Source of the DNA: Bacteroidota bacterium
GTDB lineage: Bacteria > Bacteroidota > Bacteroidia > Bacteroidales > Bacteroidaceae
Reading direction: 5' to 3'
Assembly: GCA_023425865.1 (NCBI GenBank)
Contig: JAFABV010000021.1
Location: forward strand, 1-64,000
Length of the DNA: 64,000 bases
Within the stretch, counting starts at the first letter, position 1. Each line of letters starts with the position of its first letter. The translations under genes and the position numbers were made by a program. Positions 43,103 to 51,660 of this stretch are shown here, one piece after another. A model generated the notes under the pieces. It worked only from the letters and a program-made list of their open reading frames with translations, made no database searches and was not told the DNA's origin.

Positions 43103-43711
43103 TTATTGTTTAGAGTACAACTCAACGATTAACTGCTCCTTAATATTTTCAGGAATGTCAGCACGCTCCGGCCTGTGCAGGAACTTACCACTCTTGCTGT
43201 TCTCGTCCCACTCCAACCAGGGATACTTGCTGTGATTGAAACCTGCAAGTGCAGTGCTGATAGCTTCGAGCGACTTAGACTTCTCACGAACGCCAACCAC
43301 CTGGCCGGGCTTGAGAGAGTATGAAGCGATGTTAACCACCTCACCGTCAACAGTGATATGCTTGTGACCAACCAACTGACGAGCAGCTGCACGGGTGGGA
43401 GCAATACCAAGACGGTATACTACGTTGTCCAAACGGCTCTCGAGCAACTGGAGCAAAACCTCACCGGTAATGCCACTTGCCTTAGCAGCCTTATCAAACA
43501 GATTGCGGAACTGACGCTCGAGAACACCATAGGTGTACTTGGCCTTCTGCTTCTCAGCCAACTGAGAACCGTACTCCGACTGCTTGCGACGACGATCATT
43601 GCCGTGCTGCCCCGGAGGGAAATTACGCTTTGCCAATACCTTATCAGGACCAAAAATGGGCTCTCCGAAACGACGTGCAATTCTAGATTTAGGACCTATA
43701 TATCTTGCCAT
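43103..43711 (-). CDS. rpsD: 30S ribosomal protein S4
   Basis: A 202-residue S4, a primary 16S rRNA binder that in E. coli represses the alpha operon. It starts MARYIGPKSRIARRFGEP, and the S4 RNA-binding module is RLDNVVYRLGIAPTRAAARQLVGHKHITVDG. The N-terminus lacks zinc cysteines. Confidence 0.99.
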   Translation of the reverse strand: MARYIGPKSRIARRFGEPIFGPDKVLAKRNFPPGQHGNDRRRKQSEYGSQLAEKQKAKYTYGVLERQFRNLFDKAAKASGITGEVLLQLLESRLDNVVYRLGIAPTRAAARQLVGHKHITVDGEVVNIASYSLKPGQVVGVREKSKSLEAISTALAGFNHSKYPWLEWDENSKSGKFLHRPERADIPENIKEQLIVELYSKQ

Positions 43712-43753
43712 TTTATTTTGCTTTATTATATCAATTGTACCATTAAGACTCTA

Positions 43754-44143
43754 TTATACACGACGACGCTTTGGAGGACGACAGCCATTGTGTGGAAGCG
43801 GAGTAACGTCAACGATCTCAGTTACCTCAATACCTGCGCCATGTACGGCACGAATAGCGCTCTCACGACCGTTACCCGGACCCTTTACATATGCCTTAAC
43901 CTTGCGAAGACCAAGTCCGTAGGCTACCTTTGCACAATCCTCTGCAGCCATCTGGGCAGCATACGGAGTGTTCTTCTTAGAACCACGGAAACCCATCTTA
44001 CCGGCAGAAGACCAAGAAATTACCTGACCCTCACCGTTAGCGAGCGATACGATGATATTGTTGAATGAACTATGAACATGCAACTGTCCGATAGCATCAA
44101 CCCTTACGTTTCTTTTCTTAGATGTTGCTTTTGTTTTTGCCAT
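43754..44143 (-). CDS. rpsK: 30S ribosomal protein S11
   Basis: A 129-residue S11 of the small-subunit platform. The motifs GQLHVHSSFNNIIVSL and VKGPGNGRESAIRA and the terminal DVTPLPHNGCRPPKRRRV are diagnostic. It lies between rpsM and rpsD. Confidence 0.99.
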   Translation of the reverse strand: MAKTKATSKKRNVRVDAIGQLHVHSSFNNIIVSLANGEGQVISWSSAGKMGFRGSKKNTPYAAQMAAEDCAKVAYGLGLRKVKAYVKGPGNGRESAIRAVHGAGIEVTEIVDVTPLPHNGCRPPKRRRV

Positions 44144-44163
44144 AATTAATTTCCTCCTCTTAA

Positions 44164-44544
44164 TTACTTGGTAGCCTTCTTCTTGTTAGCAACAGTCTTC
44201 TTCTTACCCTTACGTGTACGAGCGTTGTTCTTCGTACTCTGACCGCGAACAGGAAGACCATTACGATGTCTCACACCGCGATAGCAGCCGATATCCATCA
44301 GACGCTTGATATTCATTTGGATCTCAGAACGGAGATCACCTTCAACTTTGAACTCAGCGCCGATAATTTCACGGATTTTGGCTGCCTGATCGTCATTCCA
44401 TTCGCTGACCTTCAGGTCGCGGCTCACGCCGGCCTTGTCCAATATCTTTGCTGAACTACTTCGACCTATACCATAGATATAAGTCAATGCGATTTCGCCA
44501 CGCTTATTCTGGGGCAAATCTACTCCAACAATTCTTATTGCCAT
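44164..44544 (-). CDS. rpsM: 30S ribosomal protein S13
   Basis: A 126-residue S13 of the small-subunit head, contacting the P-site tRNA and the 50S bridge. Signatures are IYGIGRSSSAKILDKAG, CYRGVRHRNGLPVRGQ and the tail RTRKGKKKTVANKKK. The 104-nt spacer before it carries an internal -7 box. Confidence 0.99.
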   Translation of the reverse strand: MAIRIVGVDLPQNKRGEIALTYIYGIGRSSSAKILDKAGVSRDLKVSEWNDDQAAKIREIIGAEFKVEGDLRSEIQMNIKRLMDIGCYRGVRHRNGLPVRGQSTKNNARTRKGKKKTVANKKKATK

Positions 44545-44597
44545 TAGAAAATAAAAAATTAATAAAAATTAAATGTTGCTTGTGCTAAAAAATCATG

Positions 44598-44605
44598 CAA
44601 AGATA
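44598..44605 (-). promoter_or_regulatory. Internal -7 box before rpsM
   Basis: TATCTTTG followed by CATGATT on the minus strand lies between rpmJ and rpsM. It may give rpsM-rplQ (the alpha-operon genes) their own transcript. No -33 TTTG is apparent. Confidence 0.5.
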
Positions 44606-44648
44606 CGAAGAATCAGCTAACTTTCGTACCTTTTGCAGATTTTTAACA

Positions 44649-44765
44649 TTAACCCTGACGCAATTTGAACTTAGGGTTTTTCTTGTTAATTACGAACAGG
44701 CGACCTTTACGACGAACGATTTTACAATCGGCTGTACGCTTCTTTAACGATGCTCTTGTCTTCAT
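44649..44765 (-). CDS. rpmJ: 50S ribosomal protein L36, cysteine-poor form
   Basis: A 38-residue L36 starting MKTRASLKKR and ending KNPKFKLRQG. Zinc-binding L36 has three Cys and one His; here only one Cys (DCKIV) remains, and Arg, Asn and Lys occupy the other positions. This is the zinc-free type. It is 24 nt downstream of infA. Too short for most gene callers, but sequence and position fit. Confidence 0.95.
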   Translation of the reverse strand: MKTRASLKKRTADCKIVRRKGRLFVINKKNPKFKLRQG

Positions 44766-44789
44766 ATCTGAAAGATATCTTATGATTGT

Positions 44790-45008
44790 TTATTTGTATC
44801 TGAATTCTATCCTACCCTTGGTAAGATCATAGGGACTCATTGCCACCTTCACCTTATCACCAGGGAGAATCTTGATGTAATGCAAACGCATCTTACCAGA
44901 GATATTCGCAATGATTTGTACTCCATTCTCCAGCTCCACACGGAACATAGCATTGGACAGACTCTCTATAACGGTACCGTCTTGTTCGATTGCTGACTGT
45001 TTTGACAT
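44790..45008 (-). CDS. infA: Translation initiation factor IF-1
   Basis: A 72-residue OB-fold factor that occupies the 30S A site during initiation: GTVIESLSNAMFRVELENG, GKMRLHYIKILPGDKVKV and SPYDLTKGRIEFRYK. It sits 2 nt after map. Confidence 0.99.
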   Translation of the reverse strand: MSKQSAIEQDGTVIESLSNAMFRVELENGVQIIANISGKMRLHYIKILPGDKVKVAMSPYDLTKGRIEFRYK

Positions 45009-45010
45009 AT

Positions 45011-45811
45011 TTAATATATTACTCCTTCTTGTTGTTCAATTTCTTCGAAAGTTGATAAAATCTCGGCCTTACCAGACCTGATAGCTATAGTGTGTTCAAA
45101 ATGAGCTGCCACCTTGCGGTCACGTGTAACGATAGACCACTTATCAGGCAACATCCAAATACTTCTGTCTCCCATAGTTATCATCGGCTCAATGGCAATA
45201 CACATACCAGCCTTAAGCATCTTGCCGTTACCTCGCTTTCCGTAATTAGGAATTGAAGGTTCCTCGTGCATCTCTCTGCCGATACCATGACCTGTGAGTT
45301 CGCGTACAACACCATAACCCTTCGCTTCGCAAAATTCTTGGATTGCTGCACCAATATCACCGATATGTTTGCCAGCAACAGCTTGCTCAATACCTTTATA
45401 TAAACTGTCCTTCGTGGTACGCAAGAGTTGTTTGACGTCTTCCGAAACCTCTCCAACACAGAAAGTGTAAGCGCTGTCACCGTTAAACCCATCAAGAAGA
45501 GCGCCACAATCTACAGAAACGATGTCACCTTCCTTCAGGATGTCTGCATCACTCGGAACGCCATGTACGACCACGTCATTTACCGAAGTACAGATTGAGC
45601 CGGGAAACGGCCCGCCAAATGGATTTGGAAAATTTTTGAACGTAGGTTCAGCTCCATGATCCCGGATAAACTCATCCGCAATCTTATCCAATTGGAGGGT
45701 CGAGACGCCTGGTCTAATATGTCTGCCCACCTCGGCAAGTGTCGCACCAACAAGTTGGTTTGCCTTGCGCATGAGGGCAATTTCATCTTCAGTCTTCAGA
45801 AATATAGCCAC
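45011..45811 (-). CDS. map: Methionine aminopeptidase, type I
   Basis: A 266-residue enzyme that removes the initiator methionine. The five metal ligands lie in SVDCGALLDGFNGDSA, ELTGHGIGREMHEEPSIPN and CIAIEPMIT, with the last Glu in ahFEHTIAI. Located between secY and infA, 14 nt after secY. Confidence 0.98.
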   Translation of the reverse strand: MAIFLKTEDEIALMRKANQLVGATLAEVGRHIRPGVSTLQLDKIADEFIRDHGAEPTFKNFPNPFGGPFPGSICTSVNDVVVHGVPSDADILKEGDIVSVDCGALLDGFNGDSAYTFCVGEVSEDVKQLLRTTKDSLYKGIEQAVAGKHIGDIGAAIQEFCEAKGYGVVRELTGHGIGREMHEEPSIPNYGKRGNGKMLKAGMCIAIEPMITMGDRSIWMLPDKWSIVTRDRKVAAHFEHTIAIRSGKAEILSTFEEIEQQEGVIY

Positions 45812-45825
45812 TTCAAAAGACTAAA

Positions 45826-47166
45826 TTAATAAGCATTTACAGCACCTGCCGAACGAGTATGTCCCGAATTCATCAGTCCGTCGTAGTGACGCATCAAGAG
45901 ATAACTCTCAATCTGCTGAAGCGTATCGATAACAACACCGATAGAAATCAACAGAGACGTGCCACCAAAGAACTGAGAGAAAGCCTGCTGCACATTGAGT
46001 AAGCCAGCCAAAGCAGGCATAACAGCAATGAATGCGATGAACAGAGAACCCGGCAATGTGATACGGGTCATGATCTCGTCGATATACTCCGCGGTATCAT
46101 GTCCGGGCTTAATACCAGGAATGAAACCATTGTTACGTTTCATGTCCTCTGCCATCTGCTGAGGGTTCATCGTAATGGCAGTGTAGAAATACGTAAACAG
46201 GATAATCAAAACCACATAAATGCAGTTGTACAGCAAACTATGAGTGTCCATCAGGTTCTGTACAACCCAGCTGGCATTCTCACTCTGATATTGCACGATA
46301 GCTAACGGAATAAACATCAATGCCTGCGCAAAGATGATAGGCATCACGTTAGCGGCGAACAACTTGAGCGGAATATACTGACGTGCACCACCGTACTGCT
46401 TATTACCTACAAGACGCTTTGCGTATTGAACAGGTATCTTTCGAGTACCCTGAACAAGCAGAATAGCAGCACATACCACTGCATAGAGAATCAGGATCTC
46501 AACGATAAACATCACCAATCCACCACCAGAAATAGCGGTAAAGCGTGAGCTTACCTCTTGGACGAAAGCCTGCGGCAGACGAGCAATGATACCAATCATG
46601 ATAATCAAGGAAACTCCGTTACCTACACCCTTATCAGTAATACGCTCACCCAACCAGAGGATAAACATACTGCCTGCCATAAGAATGATTGTAGCCGGAA
46701 TCAAGAAGATATTCCATGAAATGCCACTCGCCAGCGCTTGACCAGCCTGAGCTTTCAGGTTAATGAGGTAACCGGGTGCCTGAACCAGCAAGATAGCCAC
46801 GGTCAGGATACGGGTGTACCACTGTATCTTCTTGTGTCCGCTCTCGCCTTCCCGCTGCATCTTCTGGAAATAAGGCACAGCGACAGCGAGCAGCTGTATC
46901 ACGATGGAAGCAGAGATATAGGGCATGATACCAAGCGCAAAGATAGATGCGTTGGAAAATGCTCCACCAGAGAACATGTCCAGCAGTGACATCAAGCCAC
47001 CTTTGGTTTGCGACTGTAATTGCTCAAGCTTTGCAGGGTCAATACCCGGCAATACAACGAACGATCCAAAACGGTAAATAGCCGAAAACAGGAGAGTGAC
47101 GAGGAGTCGCTCTCGCAAATCCTCCACTCTCCAACAGTTCTTTAGTGTCTCTATAAACTTTTTCAT
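45826..47166 (-). CDS. secY: Preprotein translocase subunit SecY
   Basis: A 446-residue inner-membrane channel with ten helices that exports unfolded proteins with SecE, SecG and SecA. GGAFSNASIFALGIMPYISASI is the second helix region; RITLPGSLFIAFIAVMP and GGTSLLISIGVVIDTLQQIESYL lie near the C-terminus. It is 2 nt after rplO. Confidence 0.99.
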   Translation of the reverse strand: MKKFIETLKNCWRVEDLRERLLVTLLFSAIYRFGSFVVLPGIDPAKLEQLQSQTKGGLMSLLDMFSGGAFSNASIFALGIMPYISASIVIQLLAVAVPYFQKMQREGESGHKKIQWYTRILTVAILLVQAPGYLINLKAQAGQALASGISWNIFLIPATIILMAGSMFILWLGERITDKGVGNGVSLIIMIGIIARLPQAFVQEVSSRFTAISGGGLVMFIVEILILYAVVCAAILLVQGTRKIPVQYAKRLVGNKQYGGARQYIPLKLFAANVMPIIFAQALMFIPLAIVQYQSENASWVVQNLMDTHSLLYNCIYVVLIILFTYFYTAITMNPQQMAEDMKRNNGFIPGIKPGHDTAEYIDEIMTRITLPGSLFIAFIAVMPALAGLLNVQQAFSQFFGGTSLLISIGVVIDTLQQIESYLLMRHYDGLMNSGHTRSAGAVNAY

Positions 47167-47168
47167 TG

Positions 47169-47615
47169 TTAGATTTTTGATGTGTTACCACCAACAGCCT
47201 TGATAGCTTCTTCTGCGGTCTTTGAGAAAGCGTGTGCCTCTACCTCAAGCTTAGCCTTCAACTCCCCAGTGCCGAGGATCTTAATCAGGGCCTTGCCATT
47301 GGTAATACCACCGTCGACGAGTTCCTGAATACCAATCTTAGTGAGTCCCTTCTCGTCAGCCAATTTCTGAAGAACAGAAAGGTTAACAGCGAGGTATTCC
47401 TTGTGATTGATATTCTTGAAGCCCGACTTCGGTACACGACGCTGCAGAGGCATCTGACCACCTTCGAAGCCAATCTTACGCTTGTAACCAGAACGAGCCT
47501 TCGCACCCTTGTGACCACGGGTAGAAGTACCGCCGAGTCCAGAACCTGGACCGCGACCGATACGGCGACGTGAATGAGTGGAGCCCTCAGCTGGTTTCAA
47601 ATTATTTAATTTCAT
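47169..47615 (-). CDS. rplO: 50S ribosomal protein L15
   Basis: A 148-residue L15 needed late in 50S assembly. It starts MKLNNLKPAEGSTHSRRRIG and continues with the glycine/arginine-rich GRGPGSGLGGTSTRGHKG, with the MPLQRRVPKSGFKN segment after it. Confidence 0.99.
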   Translation of the reverse strand: MKLNNLKPAEGSTHSRRRIGRGPGSGLGGTSTRGHKGAKARSGYKRKIGFEGGQMPLQRRVPKSGFKNINHKEYLAVNLSVLQKLADEKGLTKIGIQELVDGGITNGKALIKILGTGELKAKLEVEAHAFSKTAEEAIKAVGGNTSKI

Positions 47616-47639
47616 GATGAATCTGAATTTAAAAGATTA

Positions 47640-47816
47640 TTACTTAACTACCTCAACCAGGTGATGAACTTTCAGGATCATACCCTGGATGCTAGGAGTA
47701 TCCTCAACTTCAACAACCTGGGAAATCTTACGAAGACCCAAAGCCTGAAGAGTTCTCTTCTGATCTAAAGGAGCGCCGATGCGGCTCTTGACCTGCTTGA
47801 TCTTAATTGATGCCAT
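47640..47816 (-). CDS. rpmD: 50S ribosomal protein L30
   Basis: A 58-residue L30: MASIKIKQVKSRIGAP, then QKRTLQALGLRKISQVV, ending HHLVEVVK. The size and order between rpsE and rplO are the canonical ones. Short, but the sequence and position are clear. Confidence 0.97.
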   Translation of the reverse strand: MASIKIKQVKSRIGAPLDQKRTLQALGLRKISQVVEVEDTPSIQGMILKVHHLVEVVK

Positions 47817-47832
47817 TGTTTTTATCTCCTAA

Positions 47833-48345
47833 TTAACCGTTAAATACTTTATTCATAGCAATACCGCGCTCACCAGCAACAGTATATGCGTCACGCATCT
47901 GAGCCAGTGCGGCGATAGTAGCCTTCACCAAGTTGTGAGCGTTAGAAGAGCCCTTAGACTTGGCAATCACATCATTGATACCAGCGCTCTCAAGAACAGC
48001 ACGCATAGCACCACCAGCCTTCAGACCAGTACCGGCTGCTGCAGGCTTAATGAGCACCTGTGCACCACCAAACTTCACCTCTACCTCGTGAGGAACAGTG
48101 CCTTTGAGCACAGGAACCTTGTAGAGATTCTTCTTGGCAGCCTCAGTACCCTTGGCGATAGCCGCTGTAACTTCACCGGCCTTACCCAGACCGTAACCGA
48201 TAACACCCTTTCCATCACCAACTACGACAATAGCAGCGAAAGTGAAGGTACGACCACCCTTTGTAACCTTAGTCACACGGTTGATAGCAACCAAGCGGTC
48301 TTTCAATTCAGTATCACTATTAACTTTTACCTTGTTCATTGCCAT
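47833..48345 (-). CDS. rpsE: 30S ribosomal protein S5
   Basis: A 170-residue S5, which has roles in mRNA entry and decoding fidelity. The double-stranded RNA-binding fold carries RVTKVTKGGRTFTFAAIVVVGDG and GYGLGKAGEV, and the second half GLKAGGAMRAVLESAGI. It is 16 nt before rpmD. Confidence 0.99.
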   Translation of the reverse strand: MAMNKVKVNSDTELKDRLVAINRVTKVTKGGRTFTFAAIVVVGDGKGVIGYGLGKAGEVTAAIAKGTEAAKKNLYKVPVLKGTVPHEVEVKFGGAQVLIKPAAAGTGLKAGGAMRAVLESAGINDVIAKSKGSSNAHNLVKATIAALAQMRDAYTVAGERGIAMNKVFNG

Positions 48346-48351
48346 AATTGT

Positions 48352-48696
48352 TTAGAATTTAAGTCCTCCCTCACGAGCTCCGTCGGCCAAAGCCTGAACA
48401 CGTCCGTGATAAAGATATCCATTACGGTCGAAAACTACCTGCTCGATGCCAGCGGCCTTAGCCTTTTCTGCAACGAGAGCACCCACCTTCTTAGCCTGCT
48501 CAATCTTGGGGAGCTTCTCAAGGCCAAGAGAAGATGCAGAAGCAAGAGTAACGCCAGACAGGTCGTTGATTACCTGAGCGTAAATCTGCTTGTTAGAGCG
48601 AAACACGCTGAGACGTGGACGCTCGGCAGTTCCGTTTACATTCTTACGAATACGGAACTTTATCTTGATTCGTCTTTCTACTTTCTTTGTTGTCAT
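48352..48696 (-). CDS. rplR: 50S ribosomal protein L18
   Basis: A 114-residue L18 that binds 5S rRNA. MTTKKVERRIKIKFRIRK is the usual start; five more codons can be read upstream but are not family-like. GTAERPRLSVFRSNKQIYAQ and FDRNGYLYHGRVQALADGAREGGL are diagnostic. Confidence 0.98.
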   Translation of the reverse strand: MTTKKVERRIKIKFRIRKNVNGTAERPRLSVFRSNKQIYAQVINDLSGVTLASASSLGLEKLPKIEQAKKVGALVAEKAKAAGIEQVVFDRNGYLYHGRVQALADGAREGGLKF

Positions 48697-48717
48697 AATC
48701 GTAAATCTCAATTAAAA

Positions 48718-49290
48718 TTACTTAGCGGCAGCTGTCTTACCAGACTTTCTGCGAATGACCTCACCCTTGAACAGGATACCCTTACCCTTATAAGGCTCAG
48801 GCTTGCGGAAAGAACGAATTTTTGCACAGATCTGACCAAGCAGTTGCTTATCAGCACACTCAAGAGTGAGTACAGGGTTCTGGTTACGCTCAGACTTCGA
48901 CTCCACCTTTACCTCGGCAGGAAGTTCGATGAAGATAGGGTGAGTATAACCCAGTGAGAACTCAATCAAGTTACCCTGATTAGATACACGATAACCTACA
49001 CCTACGAGCTCCAGAGTTTTGGTATAACCTTCACTCACGCCCACAACCATATTGTTGATCAAAGAACGATACAAGCCGTGGAAAGCCTGCTTCTGCTTGG
49101 TATCAACAGGGCTGTTCTCGTCAATTTCCAAGGTGAGCTCACCATTGTTCTCAACAAGCTTAATGCTTGTGTTGATCTCCTGAGAGAGTGTGCCTTTGGG
49201 ACCTTTAACAGTAACTACGTGTGACTTCTCGTCGAAGCTATAAGTAACACCCGACGGTATACTAATTGGCATTTTACCTATTCTTGACAT
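48718..49290 (-). CDS. rplF: 50S ribosomal protein L6
   Basis: A 190-residue L6 near the factor-binding site, with two similar domains. It starts MSRIGKMPISIPSGV, and PEPYKGKGILFKGEVIRRK is the C-terminal signature. A frame five codons longer (MEDIV) is open, but the chosen start is the family one. It follows rpsH by 15 nt. Confidence 0.98.
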   Translation of the reverse strand: MSRIGKMPISIPSGVTYSFDEKSHVVTVKGPKGTLSQEINTSIKLVENNGELTLEIDENSPVDTKQKQAFHGLYRSLINNMVVGVSEGYTKTLELVGVGYRVSNQGNLIEFSLGYTHPIFIELPAEVKVESKSERNQNPVLTLECADKQLLGQICAKIRSFRKPEPYKGKGILFKGEVIRRKSGKTAAAK

Positions 49291-49305
49291 AACTATATCC
49301 TCCAA

Positions 49306-49701
49306 TTAATAAACGTAGCAAAGAACCTCGCCACCAATCTTAAGGTCGGCGGCCTCTTTGTCTGTCATCACACCTTGAGACGTGGATAAGATAGCAATAC
49401 CCAGTCCGTTAATTACTCTCGGCATATCCTTGTAACCCGTATAACGGCGAAGACCGGGGGTTGATACGCGCTTCAAACTCTTGATAGCGTTTTGCTTTGT
49501 TTCGGGATCGTACTTCAAGGCAACCTTGATCGTACCCTGAGGTCCATCCTCCACGAACTTGTAGTTCAGGATGTAACCTTTCTCGAAGAGAATCTTTGTG
49601 ATCGACTTCTTCAAGTTAGACGCAGGAACTTCAACAACACGGTGATGAGCCATGATTGCGTTTCTGAGCCTGGTCAGATAATCTGCTATTGGATCTGTCA
49701 T
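49306..49701 (-). CDS. rpsH: 30S ribosomal protein S8
   Basis: A 131-residue S8, a primary 16S rRNA binder and, in E. coli, the repressor of the spc operon. Signatures are DPIADYLTRLRNAIMAHH, RVSTPGLRRYTGYKDMPRV and LSTSQGVMTDKEAADLKIGGE. It is separated from rpsN by a longer gap (123 nt) than elsewhere in the spc part. Confidence 0.99.
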   Translation of the reverse strand: MTDPIADYLTRLRNAIMAHHRVVEVPASNLKKSITKILFEKGYILNYKFVEDGPQGTIKVALKYDPETKQNAIKSLKRVSTPGLRRYTGYKDMPRVINGLGIAILSTSQGVMTDKEAADLKIGGEVLCYVY

Positions 49702-49824
49702 AAAATATAAAGTTTAATTAATCGGGACTACCCCGACAATATTAAAGAAAAATCTTTTTGAAAGAGAAGAGAGCTGACAGGCAGTCCCACGTGCCTTCAA
49801 CTCTGTCTCAATCTGATTGTCCAC
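49702..49824 (-). promoter_or_regulatory. Unusual 123-nt spacer between rpsN and rpsH
   Basis: On the minus strand this spacer holds short hairpins (GGCA/TGCC near its start; TCGGG-GTAGT-CCCGA near its end) and a T-rich middle. It could be a control site or an internal terminator; no -7 box match is clear. Confidence 0.35.
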
Positions 49825-50127
49825 TTACCAGCTGGCTTTCTTTACGCCAGGGATGAGCCCCTGAGAAGCCATTTCGCGGAACTGGATACGTGAGATACCG
49901 AACTGACGGATATATCCCTTTGGACGTCCGGTAATCTTGCAACGGTTGTGCAGACGGATAGGGTCAGCGTTCTTTGGAATAGCCTGGAGCTTACGAGCAG
50001 CCTCATAGGCATCCATGGGATCCTCAGCCGTAGCGATGATCTTCTTCAGAGCGGCACGTTTCTCAGCATAGCGAGCAACAAGCTTCGCGCGCTTTACCTC
50101 GCGGGCCTTCATTGATTCTTTTGCCAT
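49825..50127 (-). CDS. rpsN: 30S ribosomal protein S14, zinc-free long form
   Basis: A 100-residue S14 starting MAKESMKAREVKRAKLV and with LHNRCKITGRPKGYIRQFGI, then FREMASQGLIPGVKKASW. Length and lack of CxxC pairs place it in the zinc-independent class, like E. coli S14. It sits 5 nt after rplE. Confidence 0.98.
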   Translation of the reverse strand: MAKESMKAREVKRAKLVARYAEKRAALKKIIATAEDPMDAYEAARKLQAIPKNADPIRLHNRCKITGRPKGYIRQFGISRIQFREMASQGLIPGVKKASW

Positions 50128-50132
50128 ATTAC

Positions 50133-50687
50133 TTAATCGTTTTTAGCGTTTTTGAATGGGAGTCCGAAAGCCTTGAGAAGTGCATAGCCTTCCTCATCGG
50201 TGTTGGCAGAAGTCACGAACGTAATGTTCATACCCTGCATACGGTCTACCTGGTCAATGTTAATCTCCGGGAAAATGATCTGCTCAGTGATACCCAATGT
50301 ATAGTTACCACGACCGTCGAGCTTGCTGTTGATACCCTTGAAGTCACGGATACGGGGCAGAGCCACGCGCACCAGCTTCTCAAGGAACTCATACATACGC
50401 TCACGACGAAGAGTCACCATTACACCAATTGGCATCTTCTTACGAAGCTTGAAGTTGGCGATATCCTTCTTTGAGTAGGTAGCGACCGCCTTCTGACCAG
50501 TAATAGCCGAGATCTCGTTAATGGCTACATCGATCATCTTCTTGTCCTGAGTGGCATCACCAAGACCCATATTGATCGTAATCTTCTTCAGAACAGGAAT
50601 CTGCATAGCCGATCCGTAGTTGAACTGCTTCTGAAGAGCGGGAGCAATCTGCTCCTTATACTGCTTCTTTAACTGTGCTGTATCCAT
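50133..50687 (-). CDS. rplE: 50S ribosomal protein L5
   Basis: A 184-residue L5 that binds 5S rRNA and contacts P-site tRNA. KITINMGLGDATQDKK, IRDFKGINSKLDGRGNYTLGI and MNITFVTSANTDEEGYALL are family hallmarks. Its first base overlaps the last base of the rplX stop codon. Confidence 0.99.
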   Translation of the reverse strand: MDTAQLKKQYKEQIAPALQKQFNYGSAMQIPVLKKITINMGLGDATQDKKMIDVAINEISAITGQKAVATYSKKDIANFKLRKKMPIGVMVTLRRERMYEFLEKLVRVALPRIRDFKGINSKLDGRGNYTLGITEQIIFPEINIDQVDRMQGMNITFVTSANTDEEGYALLKAFGLPFKNAKND

Positions 50688-51004
50688 TATTTAATCTCCT
50701 CCCCTGACTTTTTAGCGATACGAGTAACCTTCTTTCCCTCACGCTTGATGGCGATGCGAGTGGGCTTGCCGCTCTTAGGATCGATAAGACTCAAATTAGA
50801 GATGTGAATCGGAGCCTCCTGCTTGATGATACCACCCTGGGGGTTCTTGGCAGAAGGCTTGGTGCTCTTTGATACTATGTTGACGCCTTCAACGATAGCG
50901 CGGTTCTCAGCAACCAACACTTTAAGCACCTTACCGTTTTTACCCTTGTCGCGACCGGCAAGTACAATAACGGTATCGTCTTTCTTAATATGTAACTTAC
51001 TCAT
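50687..51004 (-). CDS. rplX: 50S ribosomal protein L24
   Basis: A 105-residue L24, an early 50S assembly initiator with a KOW motif (DTVIVLAGRDKGKNGKVLKV). A later segment, PSAKNPQGGIIKQEAPIH, is conserved. It overlaps rplE by one base. Confidence 0.99.
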   Translation of the reverse strand: MSKLHIKKDDTVIVLAGRDKGKNGKVLKVLVAENRAIVEGVNIVSKSTKPSAKNPQGGIIKQEAPIHISNLSLIDPKSGKPTRIAIKREGKKVTRIAKKSGEEIK

Positions 51005-51023
51005 TACTTTTACTTTTATTGGA

Positions 51024-51389
51024 TTAAAGAACCTCAGGTGCCAAAGAAACGACCTTCATGTTCACTGCACGAAGCTCACGAGCAACAGGGCCGAAGATAC
51101 GACTACCACGAAGCTCACCAGCATTGTTCAGCAAAACGCAAGCGTTGTCATCAAAGCGGATGTAAGACCCGTCAGCACGACGAATCTCTTTCTTAGTGCG
51201 AACGATCAAAGCCTTAGATACCGCACCCTTCTTCAAGTCACTCGAGGGGATGACATTCTTGACAGAAACGACAATCACGTCACCAACACTTGCATAACGA
51301 CGGCCGGTACCACCAAGTACTCGGATGCACATTGCCTCACGTGCGCCGCTGTTATCACATACTGTAAGTCTAGATAATGCTTGTATCAT
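51024..51389 (-). CDS. rplN: 50S ribosomal protein L14
   Basis: A 121-residue L14 at the subunit interface: MIQALSRLTVCDNSGAREAMCI, VIVSVKNVIP, and IFGPVARELR near the end. Gap to rpsQ is 2 nt, and to rplX 19 nt. Confidence 0.99.
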   Translation of the reverse strand: MIQALSRLTVCDNSGAREAMCIRVLGGTGRRYASVGDVIVVSVKNVIPSSDLKKGAVSKALIVRTKKEIRRADGSYIRFDDNACVLLNNAGELRGSRIFGPVARELRAVNMKVVSLAPEVL

Positions 51390-51391
51390 AA

Positions 51392-51649
51392 TTACTTCGC
51401 TTTTTCAACAATTTGTACTAATCTCCACCTCTTGGTGCGTGACAGGGGACGGGTCTCCATGATCTGCACGGTATCGCCTACATGGGCCTCGTTCTTCTCA
51501 TCGTGAGCATGGTACTTCTTTGTCTTCTGGACAAACTTACCATAAATAGGGTGCTTCTCCTTAAACTTGGCGGCAATAACGATGGTCTTGTCCATCTTGT
51601 CGCTCACCACAACACCCTGTCTTACCTTTCTTAAATTTCTACTTTCCAT
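51392..51649 (-). CDS. rpsQ: 30S ribosomal protein S17
   Basis: An 85-residue OB-fold S17 of the 30S body: RQGVVVSDKMDKTIVIA, KYHAHDEKNEAHVGDTVQIMETRPLS and a basic terminus. It follows rpmC by 11 nt. Confidence 0.99.
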   Translation of the reverse strand: MESRNLRKVRQGVVVSDKMDKTIVIAAKFKEKHPIYGKFVQKTKKYHAHDEKNEAHVGDTVQIMETRPLSRTKRWRLVQIVEKAK

Positions 51650-51660
51650 CTCGATCTAGT

